A DNA stretch of 64,000 nucleotides. It comes from Bedellia somnulentella (taxonomy: Eukaryota; Arthropoda; Insecta; Lepidoptera; Bedelliidae). A program made the translations under genes and the position numbers. Of this stretch, positions 36,386-64,000 are shown one piece after another. The notes below the pieces were generated by a model. The model did not search any database. It had not been told where the DNA came from and was given only the letters and a program-made list of their open reading frames with translations. Each line of letters begins with the position of its first letter. Position 1 is the first letter of the stretch. The stretch spans positions 10,788,001 to 10,852,000 of the forward strand of contig OY755174.1 in the NCBI GenBank assembly GCA_963576735.1. The letters are read 5' to 3'.

Positions 36386-36649
36386 TTTATACGGTCACGA
36401 GCAAGTGTGCGCAAGACTAGATGGTCACATGACGCGCCCGCTGTTCTCTGTGTGTGGGTGAGACATTATACGGGTAGGAGTGTGTGCGCTAGGCTAGTGT
36501 AGATAACCACAGTTTTCCATCTGATGGAGAAAGTAAGTTTTTCTGCTAAAGCGGTTTTAATCTTTTTGTTTATTTCATATGGTGGATATTAAGCATTAAA
36601 CTTTAATATACGAATTAATATTGAAGTAACAATCGCCGTCAAACTAACA

Positions 36650-36893
36650 CGCTGTATACGGACATATTATACACAGATCAAGTTAGCCCCAAACTAAGTA
36701 GAACTTGTGTTATGGGATACTAACTCAACGATATATTTAATATTACATCATACACATATAAATAACAACCAAAACTAAGAAACGATCATTTATGCTCATC
36801 CCATAAATGTTGCTCTCAGCGGGGATCGAACCCGCAACCTCTGGACCGAGAAGCTAGTCACCTATCCACTCGGCCACAGATGTCGTCATTGCT
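36650..36893 (-). repeat. Family C tRNA-derived SINE
   Basis: Second copy of the SINE at 28750-28985. Minus-strand head with A box near 36885-36870 and B box GCGGGTTCGATCCCC near 36835-36820; tail at 36655-36680. Confidence 0.75.
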
Positions 36894-37022
36894 TTCTACT
36901 GAAAAGTTTCTAAAAGTTTAAATAAGTTAAGACGTTCTCAAAATATTAAAACATAATATTGCAAGTTATTCTCATTACTAACATATTAAACTCCTATTTA
37001 GGGGTGACTAGAGCCCCATCTA

Positions 37023-38042
37023 TCTATACTAATATTATAAAGCTAAAGAGTTTGTTTGTTTGAACGCTAGGATCTCAGGAACTACCCAATCAAATTGAAA
37101 AATTATTTTTGTGTTGGATAGTCCATTTATTGAGGAAGGTTTTAGGCTATATATCATCACGCTGCGACCAACAGGAGCAAACTATCAACGAATAATGTTG
37201 CAAAAACGGGGATAATTATTCATACTAAGGCTTCCGTTGTGTGCGCTGCGTAAACGGTTTAAGTTACCCAAAAAAAATGTATTAAAGAATTATTTCTCTT
37301 TAAATGATCTAAAAAAATGCCCGCGACAGTATATGTCTAACTTTTAAGTTTCACTTACTATATCCATTTTTATGGTAAATAAATTTGGTCGAATTTAATG
37401 CATAATTGCCATAATGTTTTATCAACATAATATTAATCTTTATCCAAATAAATATGTTGTTGATTGAGAATATTTAATTGAGAACAAAATTGTCCTTGAC
37501 ATCACTTAATTTAAATAAACATCTTAGAAGATAATACAATTTTTAAATTACTCCGTAACAAAATTTACACGCGTGCATGAAGCGCAAGACGAGACGCTAC
37601 GCTCTGGCCGGCGAGCGAGGTCACCTGCGCGAGAAGCTTATGTTTAAGCCTTATCCTATTAATATTATAAATGTGAAAGTTTAGATGTTTGTGTGTTTGT
37701 AGCTAAATGAAGACTAATTCACAGAACGTATTTAAACTAAAATTTACAGGAAGCCAGATAATGATCCCAATTAACACAATAGGACACTTTTTATCCCAGA
37801 AAAATTAAGAGATCAATAAATTTTCTTAAAAAATGGTTAAACAGACTAATAATCAATGCTCAGCCGAAACTACTATACTTATAAACTTAAAATTCATAAC
37901 GTGAAAAAATTGTGAGGACACTATGAAAAACACCTTTTTTCTCATCGCATGACAGAGACCCTCAACAGGTCAGTTAAATATTTCAGTTTGACGACATGAA
38001 AGTCTACACTTTTGACAGTACGAAGTCTGTGGGGTCAGCTAG
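37023..38042 (+). mobile_element. Two adjacent or nested non-autonomous Helitrons
   Basis: The outer element starts TCTATACTAATATTATAAAG at 37023. A second start, TCCTATTAATATTATAAATG, lies at 37654 after an A, and the only clean end is GGTCAGCTAG at 38042 before a T. The inner 389-bp element therefore looks complete, while the outer one has lost its own 3' end or was interrupted. No coding. Confidence 0.65.
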
Positions 38043-38467
38043 TGAATTGATATTCTCCAAGCACTTTTAATTTGTCGGATGTTCGAAAATTATGTTCACA
38101 CGAATTCATATCAATATTTATAATTTTTTTTCTATATTAACAATTGAATCTAATTTAATTGTCGATACTAGGTTAAGATCATATGCATAAGAAAAAAAAT
38201 ACGTAGGCTAGGTAAAGTTAATACTCATACATATGCCCTTTTCAAAAATTAATATATTTAAGCATTATCTTAGTTATAACTTTATATGAACAGAATATAT
38301 GATTATTCTCTGTTAAAAGTTTCATTGTTGGAGATTAAAATTTAACTTATAAAATTTAACTTATTAGTATTCTCAACAAGCCATCCGACCCGGGGTTTTA
38401 AAGTGTGGGTGACGAATGTATTTGCCTCAATCTACTGGAACTGGGATAAATATATCTTTATGATTCT

Positions 38468-38608
38468 GCCCGGCTAGTACGAGCGGTGTTTAAACTAGTT
38501 ATCGCGTGGGATAAAGCAGCCATCTCTTACGCACTTACTTAGTATCGTATACTGTCATCTCATTCTAACCGTTATCGTGTCGATATAATAGCGCTCGTAC
38601 TAGCCGGG
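38468..38608. mobile_element. 141-bp MITE with 17-bp perfect terminal inverted repeats
   Basis: The ends are CCCGGCTAGTACGAGCG and its exact reverse complement, with a CTG duplication on both sides (38465-38467 and 38609-38611). A 3-bp CWG target duplication is typical of PIF/Harbinger elements, so that superfamily is my guess. Noncoding. Confidence 0.7.
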
Positions 38609-39194
38609 CTGATGTATTAAATAAAAGAACAAATATTTTTTATAATTTATTTCTATTAAATTTCAAGTAATACAATCCGATTAAATATATCAATAAAAAA
38701 TTCTAGCCTTACATTTTATTACAGTTTGATTTCACAAGCCTTCAAAGAGGGAAGGGTTAAATTCAGGATAATAAAAATATGTATGTCTGTTATACGTCGC
38801 AGTTCTGTAAAGAAACCGACCACAAATTAATTGCAATACAAAAATAAAATAAAATTTGTGAATTTCTTTAACAATCTCTACAACTATACTTATAAAAATA
38901 AATAATACCTTTCTACAAAAACATGTCTCACTCAATAAAAAATATTTGATACCAATAAATAGTATTTCGTTCAATTTCAAATTATCCTTAACAACAAAAA
39001 ACCTAAATAATGAAATACTATCAGAACAACCAAATCAGGTGACTAATCTCAAATTTGTTTTATCGTTTAACAGTCCATCTAGGCCAACAGAATAATCTAT
39101 CTACAATATATCTATATACCGCAAGGTATGATTATTAGATAAATCTATTTGGAAACGGCACAACATGCGAATATATTTTTTTGTCATGTCATAT

Positions 39195-55270
<16,076 letters not shown>

Positions 55271-55282
55271 TGACCCTTACAC

Positions 55283-55402
55283 CTGAAAAAATATGAAATT
55301 ATACTTCCTAACAATCTTTTCTCACTACAATAAATTCAAATTAATGAAAGACTTTACCAGATAAATTATAAGCTATCTACAAAACTTTGATAAACAACTC
55401 AC
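55283..55402 (-). promoter_or_regulatory. Pfk: Probable intron in the Pfk 5' UTR
   Basis: Minus-strand donor GG|GTGAGTTG at 55402 and acceptor TTTTTTCAG at 55283, giving a 120-bp intron just before the start codon. The noncoding first exon and promoter should therefore lie at about 55403-55590, directly against the transposon end at 55595. Confidence 0.45.
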
Positions 55403-55594
55403 CCAACAACTGATAATTATTATTCAATTTTGGTATACACTCAAGCAAAATTCACACAAGGTGACCTTCAGGTGACAGAATCAGCAGGCACCGGCAGAAG
55501 ACGTGCTGTCACTATGACGTACTGTCATGTCATGTCTTAAGGTGACCTGACAGTGACAGACAGTTTCTATTTTCATAGAGTAGAGGGTCGCTAC

Positions 55595-57030
55595 CTTTGA
55601 CTATGAACACTATAGACAAAGCGATGTTACGTCATCCATTTTAAAAAGAGAAGCCCTTATTTAAGTTCTTATATGTTAAAAAGAGACACAAAACTTTATT
55701 GTCATCTCTATCGCGTAACCCGTTTTGTTGATGTCACACTTTTTAAGCGTGACAAACAAAGCGTCGACTTGTGAGCGATTTTAGTTTTCTTTTGATTTTG
55801 AGAAAGATTTTATTCATTTGTATATTGTTATTGTGACAAAAGAGACTCCATTAATTAAGTTATTGTTTAGTGAGGTATGGTTGGGTGTAGCGTGCTTGGC
55901 TGCGGAAGCCACAGCGAAAAACACATCGAAGGATTGACTTTCCACAAGTGAGTGAGTTTTTTAATGTTTTTCTACAGATAAATACATAATAAATACATTG
56001 CGCGATCAGAAAAAAAGTGATTCAAATGTTAATTACGTTGAACTAGATTACTAGCATTTTCTTTAGTTATTTTGAGCAATTTTTTAATAGTATAACCTAA
56101 AAATATGCAGTATCTCAGTGTTCCCATAATTCACGTTTTCATCCTACCCTGTCGTTAGGGTAAAATTTTCAAATTAGTAAACTGATGTTAATGAGTGACT
56201 ATATTATGAATTTCGTCGCGCTATAGCGACGCTGAATGATTTCCAATTGTTATCTACGGAATTAGTAAGTAATAAATTTGTTATATTTATTTAATTTCTT
56301 CGTATTCATTACAGTTTTCCTAAAGACCCGAATCTACGAGAAAAATGGATTGCGGCCACTGGAAGATACAATTGGAAATCAACCAAATATAAAATACTTA
56401 GATGTACGAATACATCATCTTTGGAAAAATCTGGCTGAAATAGACGAATGAATTCGAAATTTTCACACGAAACTGATTTTGTTTAAAGGTCAATAGTAAA
56501 TAATGCAATAAAACTCATGTACAAAATAGTGCTGTCTTTTATTTTTCAAAATACAAACATAGACCCCACTATACCCATGATGACCCGTATGATATTTACA
56601 TAACTTGTGGAACAGCTGTTTTTTTTTGTCCAGTAACAAAGTTAGTCCCGTACAAAAATTTATTCGTAATCATGGGAAGATTCATCCCTGATAGTTAGTA
56701 CAATGCTTTAGATTTCACGGTGTATTAAACATCAGTATAAATGGTAAAATTAAACAAAAAAGATTGTATAATACTAGGAGCAAGTATGTATAATTATATG
56801 ATTGCAGGAAATAATATAGTAAACAGTAAACCTTTACAATAAATAAAACGACGTAACAATAAATTGACGTAATCAATTTTAAATTAAAAAGTAGCTTTTA
56901 GAATGGTGATTATAGTATTTTGGGGTAATTGTTTTCTAGTGATCGCAACATTACAGGGAAAAATATTGCTATCTAAAAGAGGTACTCTCCCGTTGCATTA
57001 TGACTCTGTCTATAGTGTTCATAGTCAAAG
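55595..57030 (+). mobile_element. P-type DNA transposon, internally deleted, THAP-only
   Basis: The termini CTTTGACTATGAACACTATA... are inverted at the two ends (27 bp, one mismatch), with an exact 8-bp duplication GTCGCTAC (55587-55594 and 57031-57038). An 8-bp GC-leaning duplication plus a THAP domain in the encoded protein points to the P superfamily. At 1436 bp with no RNase-H-like catalytic domain it is non-autonomous. hAT elements also make 8-bp duplications but do not carry THAP domains. Confidence 0.75.
55877..56438 (+). CDS. THAP zinc-finger mini-protein of the P-like element
   Basis: Two exons, 55877-55947 and 56315-56438 (GT-AG, 367-bp intron), encode 64 residues. The N-terminus MVGCSVLGC supplies the first two Cys ligands (4 and 9). 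FHNFPKDPNLREKWIAATGR and NWKS follow with the conserved FP, KW and W positions, then Cys 54. The fourth ligand, normally His three residues after that Cys, is Thr 57, and the protein stops soon after, so the C2CH finger is incomplete. THAP domains bind P-element and other DNA. A THAP-only product could be a decayed N-terminal transposase exon pair or a repressor-like fragment. The first ATG was used as start. Function unproven. Confidence 0.65.
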
Positions 57031-57079
57031 GTCGCTACAAAATAAATCAACTTGATTCATTACTTGTAAGCTACTTTTA

Positions 57080-57295
57080 GCATTTGATACCACATGGTCA
57101 CCTTTTCTATTAAAAAAAATGGATAAGCTACGTATACGGGACAAACAGCTTGAACTTTTTGTTAGTTATCTGAGTGAAAGAACTCAATCTGTGAAAATCG
57201 ATGGAATTATAAGTTCTGAAACACCCATCAACTATGGAATTCCGCAAGGTAGCTTGCTTGGCCCGACATTGTTTCTTATATATATAACTGATTAA
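57080..57295 (+). pseudogene. Jockey/CR1-type reverse transcriptase fragment
   Basis: A 71-codon open stretch: AFDTTWSPFLLKKMDKLRIR, then LFVSYLSERTQSVKIDGI and GIPQGSLLGPTLFLIYITD, then TAA. It covers the palm A box to the PQGSLLGP box; the YADD and the remainder are missing. It begins about 40 bases after the P-like element's target duplication, so the transposon may have landed at the edge of this old LINE fragment. Confidence 0.75.
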
Positions 57296-57786
57296 AGTAA
57301 CTTGCACTTAGATAACTAAAAAAAAGTCAAAAAGTTTATTTTTCAAAATTAAGTTAACAACTAACATTTTTTGAACGTCAAATTTTTTAAATTTATCATT
57401 ACTTCGTTGCTTCGGAAGGTGTTCGTAAAAAGAAGAAGCAACAAAGAAACTCTTTACATTAACATTATTACATTTTTTCAACTTTCGAATAATATCCTTC
57501 GCAGATGATATTGCATTCACATTCACCGGTAACACATGGAGTGAAGTGTTTGAAAGGGGTGTCTGTTTGTGGCTATGACAAAATTCATTAGCTCTAAATG
57601 TACAATAAACCATGTACATCACTTTTGCTATAACAAACAGATCACTTCCCTCCCCAGAGTTAGTTTTACCAGTTCACTGACCTCATTCAGATAGACCACG
57701 GCAATGCCCATGTTGCGTTATTCAACGCGTTGAACACTCGAAATGTTTGGGCATAATCATTGATCACAAGCTTTTAATAACATTAA

Positions 57787-57983
57787 AATTTGTTTGTATG
57801 TATGTATTGTTGTAGTGAAAAGGCTCCGCAACAAGGTAACCTATTTTAAAAATTCTTTCATCAATGGAAAGCTACAACTTTCAGGAGTAACATAAGCTAT
57901 ATACATCACGCTAAATATTGTAGGGGGTTGGCAGTGAATAATACTTAATACCATCCGTGCGAAGCTGAGGGGCGGGCCACTAG
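57787..57983 (+). mobile_element. Helitron 3' end fragment
   Basis: Ends CCGTGCGAAGCTGAGGGGCG...CCACTAG before a T, like the Helitron at 24831-25783. The 5' start is lost. 57300-57780 holds nothing recognised. Confidence 0.6.
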
Positions 57984-58344
57984 TAACTAATAAATAAATT
58001 ATTTGCTGGTCTTTTTAAGCTCTTATCTAAGTCCATACAAAATAGCAGTGAAATCAAGCGTTAAAATAAAATATGGAACCCTGTTATGTAGCACATATTG
58101 TAATAATATTCATATCAGAGTTTGCACGTAACCAAGGGTCCGTGCCTAGGAAGCGCTATTCGTTACTGCAAAAATCATTCAATAATTGCAATATGGAAAG
58201 CTGCATACTATTTTATTATTTTCCAGAGGACATGAATAAACTCGTGACGAAATCCAACGAGTCGAGCATGTTATAAAACAAATATCAATTCACCACCAAT
58301 TTGTGATGTAGTTGGCCAGAAAGTGTGGAAGAAGTTGGTTCTAG

Positions 58345-58745
58345 CATCACGGCATGAATAGAGTAAATATGAGGTCCCTCAGAAACGATTGTAATGTACC
58401 TTACATTACAAACTTTTATGTGATCAAGTAAGAAATAGTGCAATTCGTGACAGGTGTGAGGTGAAAGGTGATAATGTAAAAGAGATAGAAAAAGGAATGT
58501 TAATATGGTTTTTGGGTACATGAGAGAATGGATGAAAGTATAAAAGATAAATAGAAGACGACCTGGGGACACAATAGAGCATGTGTGCTTAAAAGGCAGG
58601 CGTCCCAAGTGTAAAGAATCAAAGGGAATGTGTGAAAAGCAAAACAATTTAAATGAAGCTTGAGTGTTTTGTTTGCCAGAATCGTACAAAGAGGTACCGA
58701 TTGTCTCTGCATATTTCAAGAGGAACGATATATGTTTGTTTGTAT
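58345..58745 (+). mobile_element. Degenerate RTE LINE 3' fragment
   Basis: Follows the RTE C-terminal region (GAGTAAATATGAGGTCCCTC, TTATGTGATCAAGTAAGAAA, GAAAAAGGAATGTTAATATG, AAAGGCAGGCGTCC, GCATATTTCAAGAGGAAC) with many small indels, ending in a TATG-like tail. The 159-codon antisense frame over it is a shadow. 58750-59310 is the unassigned upstream region of ari-2. Confidence 0.7.
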
Positions 58746-59335
58746 GTACACAAAGTTTTTCCAAATAGCAGTTAAAACCCTAGGTCCACGATTGTTACTT
58801 TAATATATAACGCATGTCCTATTGCTTAAAATATATATAATCTTTTAAAGTGAGAGTCTTTGAGTATTACTCAGAAAAATTGATTAATTGAGTATTTTCA
58901 TTGATTTTATAAATTTCGTACAAACTTATATCAAACATAGATAGAATAGTTTTGCTACAATCAAAGCTGCATACAAAGAAAACGATTAAATTATTATAAT
59001 TTTAATGGTGTCAACTTGGCTTAGAAATAATTAAAAAAATAGATGTTGTAAGAATAATCTGTGATTCTCTGACCACTGTGAGTAAAAGAGTAAAATAAAA
59101 TAAAATTGAGAATGAGCAAATAATTTTAGATTTTTTAAGATTTACCTTTAATTTCGTTCGGGCTACAGCATTATTATAATAAATTTAGTGTTTTGTTCGC
59201 ATATGTAATCTAGTAAGTCCTTAAGATTTGTATAATGGGTTTTCTGGCTGATACTGTTTTCTAATCCTTTCGTCTCGTATAAAAAGCTGTTTTGTTTTGA
59301 TCTCCCCTAGAGATAATTCTTCAACTCCTTTCATC

Positions 59336-62300
59336 ATGTCTGGAGATTCGGATATGGAATATTCCGACAACGATGGAGATGATTACGATTACTATGGTGA
59401 GAACGACGATTGTGACATGGAAACAATTGATAAAAGTAAATCTGATCCTGAATACTTCGTATTTTCGTGTCTAAAAGTTGAAGAGGTAGAAAAATTACTT
59501 AACGAATCCATTGAATTACTAAGCGATAGTCTTCAAATTACTCCTTCTCTTGCCAAGGTAAGTTTCTATAACAAGGATTTGGCTGGTTAAATAATATTCA
59601 GAATACATATTTCATGGAAACAATCATCGTTTTGTATTGTTTCAGGTGATGCTGCATGCTTATAAGTGGAATGCTCAAGAGATCATAAATAAATACAAAA
59701 CCAATGCTAATGAAGTACTCATGTACAGCTGTGTGAAGCCAGGGAGTGCATCAGCCCAAGCTAGCACTAGTAATGTCACATGTGCAGTGTGTGCCAACAC
59801 ACCTAGTTTTGAAAATTTTAGTGCTCTAGCATGCAACCATAGTTTCTGCAATGACTGCTGGGCTATGCATTTTGAAGTGCAGATTAATCAAGGTATTTAG
59901 TTTAAGTATTGGGTAGAATCATAAAATGAAAATTAAATCTTGTAGTTTTTTTTTGTGATTATTCTGAAAATGTTGTGAAACATATATTTTAGTAGACTTT
60001 TTTAGCAATGAAAGCCCAAATACTCAATAAAGGATTAAGATATGTGCATTAAATAATTTTATTCTGATAATTATACTAACCATTAGCATTCCAACATGTG
60101 ATGTTGATGTGTATTTTTTTAATATGTAGGTGCATCTTTATATAAAATGTATTATATTTATGTATTCCAATTTAAATTCGCACACCTTTATTTGTTTATA
60201 ATATTTTATTCACATATGTAGTTATCCACTTACTAGTTAGAATAAACACATTTTTAATAAAAATAAAATAATAATGAATTTAAATATATTTATGACCAAA
60301 GTCGGGTGAAGCGCGTAGTATGCGAGCGACGCTAGTATTTCTCTAGAATAATGTGCAAGTGCCGGGTAGTTTTGTATTTCTTTGCGGCGCGCCTTCGCTC
60401 ACCAGTCGGGACCTTTACATTGCGCACACTATCACTACTTGTTTCAGTTATTTAAGAGTGTTGTGGTTATATTATTCTGTTGTTATTCTATTTCTTGTTC
60501 TCTTACTATCCTTCTAACTTTTGTGTTTGTTGTGTATCATTATGGACTGTATTATATGTGTTATTATTACTTTTATTTAACAAGTGAGTTTAGACTTCTT
60601 ATTTATCTTCATCTCAACCACAAACTATCTGAACTATAGATATATGGGGTTGAACTATATGAAAATACATAAAAATTGTTGTTTTTCTACAAATAACAAG
60701 CAATTAATGTATATGAAACCAAGCCAACATTTAAAACTACCCATCTACTTCAGGGCTATAAATCTCACAAAGGGGTATCCATAGCTTCAAAATTAAGAAG
60801 AGTTTAATAATTTTTTGCTTTATTAACTTTGTCATAATGAATATTTCATAATAATATTTTTGTGTATTGGTTTTCGCCATACTGTGTATTTATCATAACA
60901 ATCCTTTGCACTATTTTCAATTTGACTATAAGATGCATTAAAATCTAGATGTACTTTCTGAGACTCTAGTATTAATTTCCCTCCGAAATTAGGTTTAGAT
61001 GCTTGAGGGTGGCTTATGGCCAAAAATTATTATATCTACAACATTGTCCCAAGTTATTTTTATGACACAGGGGGTTTTAGTAGTATAATTTATGCAAAAA
61101 TATTTATTTGTCCAATTATTATGGTTAAATACTATTAGGCCCAGAAATTTTATTCCAAGTTGTGTTTTAATTGTGACAAAAACTTTTATACAAGTAAATA
61201 TAGACCTAAATGCGAATCATGTCCACTAGCATCATCACATTAAACTGCAACAGTTGTTTTAAACCCTTAAAAAAAATTTTACTACAAGTTTTAATATAAA
61301 GGAAGTATACATCTATACAGAATGAACAGACAAGAATACCACTCAGTACATATGTATTGAAAGTTTATAAGTTAGCTGAGCCAGCACAAATGTGACATGT
61401 TTTTAGATCTCACTGGTTGCGATGGTGGCTCTATAGACCCGATTTGCGCTTGGTTTTACTTATGAATCTTATTTTTTTGATAAACTATATGATACTTAAC
61501 AAAGAAATAATTCAATTTAAAAGTAAGCAATGAATCAGCTGCATATATTGTATAAGTTGTTTATAATTTTGTTATACTTGTTAATATTTTTTTTGGTTTT
61601 TGGAAAGTAAATCATAAATATTTCTGTGATTGAATTTTTAACTTCTCTGGTGCATTTATGTTAACAAATGGCTTTCTGCCTTTTAAATAATGATATATCT
61701 ATTCAATTGCAAAAAAAGCCTAGAATCAATTTACAGAAAAAGGACAAGTCAACTATTGGAATACTATTTGGACAATAATAATTTACTAAATTATTGTCTA
61801 CAATCCCATCGATAGTTGCCATAATCAACCCTTAAGTGACATTCACCTATGCATAGCTGATTCCTAAATATAACTCCCAGTTTCTTTGTTGGACTGCTAA
61901 AATATAGTTATTATTTTTCAGGAATATCAAACACAATTCAGTGCATGGCTCAAGATTGTGAAGTAAGGGTTCCAGAGGATTTTGTGCTGTCTCATGTTCC
62001 AAATCCATCTGTTCGGGAGCGTTATCAGCAATTCATGTTCAAAGACCATGTGAAATCTCACCCTGAGCTTAGATTCTGCCCCAGCCCCAATTGTCAGGTA
62101 TGTTGTACACTAACTTATTTTTTTACATAACATACAAATTTGGATATAACACAGTATTACACAACAAAATAGTTTTACTGAATACCGTGTATTCGTCGTA
62201 CATCAATAATGTAACAAATAAAACTTTTACAAAACTACCCACAGTAACAATTCGTCATACTTTACAGTATGATAATAATTTCATTCGATTTAGGTGGCCA

Positions 62301-63796
62301 TTTTGACATTTTGAGTTAATATGTATCATGGAGTAAATCTTAATGCATGCATATTTGCATATACTTGATTTTGTACCTATAGCAAGTGTTTCTAAATTTA
62401 CACTATTATGTATCTCTTTAATAAATATCTTCATTTCTTGAACATAGACAATGTCAATCAAACTAAGTGAATTATAATAAATAAAGTAACTTTTAAAGTT
62501 AAGTTTCAGTAATTAAGAAAACAGATCTCTTCATTTATCTAAACTATGTGGGGCAAGTGCAAGTATCTTCAAAATCATAAGCAATATTATGCCTTATTTT
62601 AGCTGTGTGTATATCAGGTTTTGGGGTATTAAGTGTGTGATGTTGCTAGAGATTCATCACACTTTTAATTACATCAATCTTTTATCTACTCTACTTATAA
62701 CAGTGCAGAGAAACGTCTATACAGGAGCTCAGGTTTCTATCTTTTGAGGTGAATGTATAATAGGTATGCACAATTTTATAAATTGGTTTAATTTTTTTTT
62801 TGTATATTTGTAGTGGATATTCCGCGCATGGTCTCGGGAAGGTGCTCGTAAGGTGGAATGTCAGGGATGTGAGGCGCTCACCTGTTTCTCCTGTGGAGCC
62901 CCACACCACGCCCCAACTGATTGTCCTACCATACGCCGTTGGTTGACTAAATGTGCTGATGATTCAGAGACTGCTAACTATATCAGTGCTAATACTAAAG
63001 TGAGTTGATTGTAAAAACTGTTTTCAGAAATCGGGCGTTAGTATCTATAATAAAGTAGTGAAACCATGTTAGGCTCTACTTGACCTACCTATCCGAATAC
63101 ATAAAATTATCAAAGAGATTGAGTTTATTAAACAATAGATTACATAATTTTGTTCAACCCCATAGGAGCCAAACTAAGTAGGCAAATCATTTGCACTATA
63201 CTAGACACAAAGGCTTGAGGCAGACAAAACAATAAAACATGCAAATGAGACAGCATATGTCTTGTTATCCTTTGAACTTTATGGGTGACATGACATCACA
63301 AAGTCATATAAATGCATGTTGATTAATACTAATATAGTCATTTGTTTTGTACACATTATGTGCAGCTATGACCAATGCGAATTGCATTTTATCATTAGAG
63401 AATTTTTCTCAAAGTTGTTGCAAAATATTAAAAATGTGTTCTATTGCCACCTACCACAAGTCTTTGGGACTAGTATAGTCCTAAAATTGTATTGATAAAC
63501 AATTAAAAAAAAGTTACCAAGAATGCGTTGTTTTAGAATTCATCGTAAGACTAGTATAAATTTTATTTATTTGTGGTAATTTTATAGACTATTTCTCTTT
63601 TAATATCCAGGATTGCCCAAAGTGTCAGATCTGCATAGAGAAAAATGGGGGCTGCAATCACATGCAATGTGGTTCCTGTAAACATGATTTCTGCTGGGTT
63701 TGCTTAGGTGATTGGAAGACCCATGGCTCTGAGTACTATGAATGCAGTCGCTATAAAGAAGATCCTAATTTGGCTCATGATACTCAACATGCTCAG
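59336..63796 (+). CDS. ari-2: Ariadne-2 type RBR E3 ubiquitin ligase, 5' part
   Basis: Five in-phase exons (59336-59557, 59646-59892, 61922-62097, 62814-62999, 63611-63796) give the first 339 residues. The frame is still open at a clean GT donor, so the gene runs off the window. An acidic Asp/Tyr-rich N-terminus (to about 40) precedes a UBA-like helical region (about 48-105). RING1 has Cys 120, 123, 137, His 139, Cys 142, 145, 164 and 169. The IBR region is about 190-255. RING2 has DCPKC at 278 and GGCNHMQC with the catalytic Cys at 292 (equivalent of human ARIH2 C310). [25 protein letters not shown] and [20 protein letters not shown] match ARIH2/TRIAD1 rather than ARIH1. The protein takes ubiquitin from an E2 on that Cys and passes it to substrates with neddylated cullin-RING partners. 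The Ariadne domain lies outside. A CCCCTAG acceptor at 59310 suggests a further 5' UTR exon upstream. Confidence 0.93.
59893..61921 (+). other. ari-2 intron 2
   Basis: 2.0-kb AT-rich intron. Holds a GC-richer patch at 60300-60425 of unknown origin and a 50-bp family A 3' piece (minus) at about 60748-60800. No coding content seen. Confidence 0.6.
62098..62813 (+). other. ari-2 intron 3
   Basis: AT-rich intron. A decayed family A-like segment (GATGTTGCTAGAGATTCATC) lies near 62640-62690. Confidence 0.5.
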
Positions 63797-64000
63797 GTAA
63801 ATTAAAGAAATAAAGAAAATATTTATTTGTTGCCATTTTCAAATCATTATTTAAATACGTAGACTCACTTACCAATCAGCATTACTAAATAAAATAACAT
63901 ACCATTGCATTTCTACCTGATTGCTGAAGAAAAGAATAATGGTTATTGTTTTTTATTAGTGCAATTATTACCTATTCAATATATTCTACCATTTTACTCT

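Noticed and set aside
58285..58764. 159-codon minus frame
   Set aside because: Antisense shadow of a degenerate RTE fragment.

Overview
This is a window of AT-rich, intron-containing animal DNA. It is almost certainly insect, and probably from a moth or butterfly (Lepidoptera). The reasons are short-exon genes with GT/GC-AG introns, insect-type proteins (TRAM, 6-phosphofructokinase, Ariadne-2), and a repeat set of RTE-type LINEs, tRNA-derived SINEs, Helitrons with TC...CTAG ends, and a Transib element. I see no prokaryotic signatures, CRISPR array, rRNA or convincing tRNA gene. The species call is inference.

Host genes. (1) 9988-17979, minus: a four-exon gene for a 140-residue secreted protein with a signal peptide, two Arg-Arg sites and an Ala/Asn/Gly/Tyr-rich middle; function unknown. 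(2) 28599-32431, minus: an eight-exon TRAM (translocating chain-associated membrane protein) gene, 375 residues. (3) 39195-55270, minus: the complete ATP-dependent 6-phosphofructokinase gene (Pfk). It has 14 coding exons per transcript and a 784-residue product, and one position is occupied by three tandem, equal-length (109 nt), evidently mutually exclusive exons. (4) 59336 to the right edge, plus: the 5' five coding exons of Ariadne-2 (an RBR E3 ubiquitin ligase), cut by the window end. Pfk and ari-2 are transcribed away from each other.

Mobile DNA makes up much of the rest. A full-length RTE-type LINE (19547-22965, intact 1034-codon ORF) sits inside an older short repeat with an 11-bp target duplication. 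A second, nearly identical copy (48010-54160) lies in Pfk intron 1. It is itself split by a complete Transib transposon (49629-52529) whose RAG1-like transposase keeps all three catalytic acidic residues. Just upstream of Pfk is a 1.4-kb element (55595-57030) with terminal inverted repeats and an 8-bp target duplication that encodes only a THAP zinc-finger domain; it looks like an internally deleted P-type element. More than 20 copies or pieces of a roughly 250-bp short repeat (called family A here) share both ends with the RTE LINE, so they look like internal-deletion passengers of it. Other families are tRNA-derived SINEs (B and C), family D, Helitrons, MITEs, and fragments of Jockey/CR1-, R1- and mariner-type elements.

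The most interesting items are the Pfk exon triplet (two of the three exons use GC rather than GT donors), the intact RAG1-related Transib nested in a young LINE inside Pfk, the THAP-only P-like element at the Pfk promoter, and the unrecognised secreted protein. Exon boundaries were read by eye from splice signals, reading phase and family similarity. No database search was possible.
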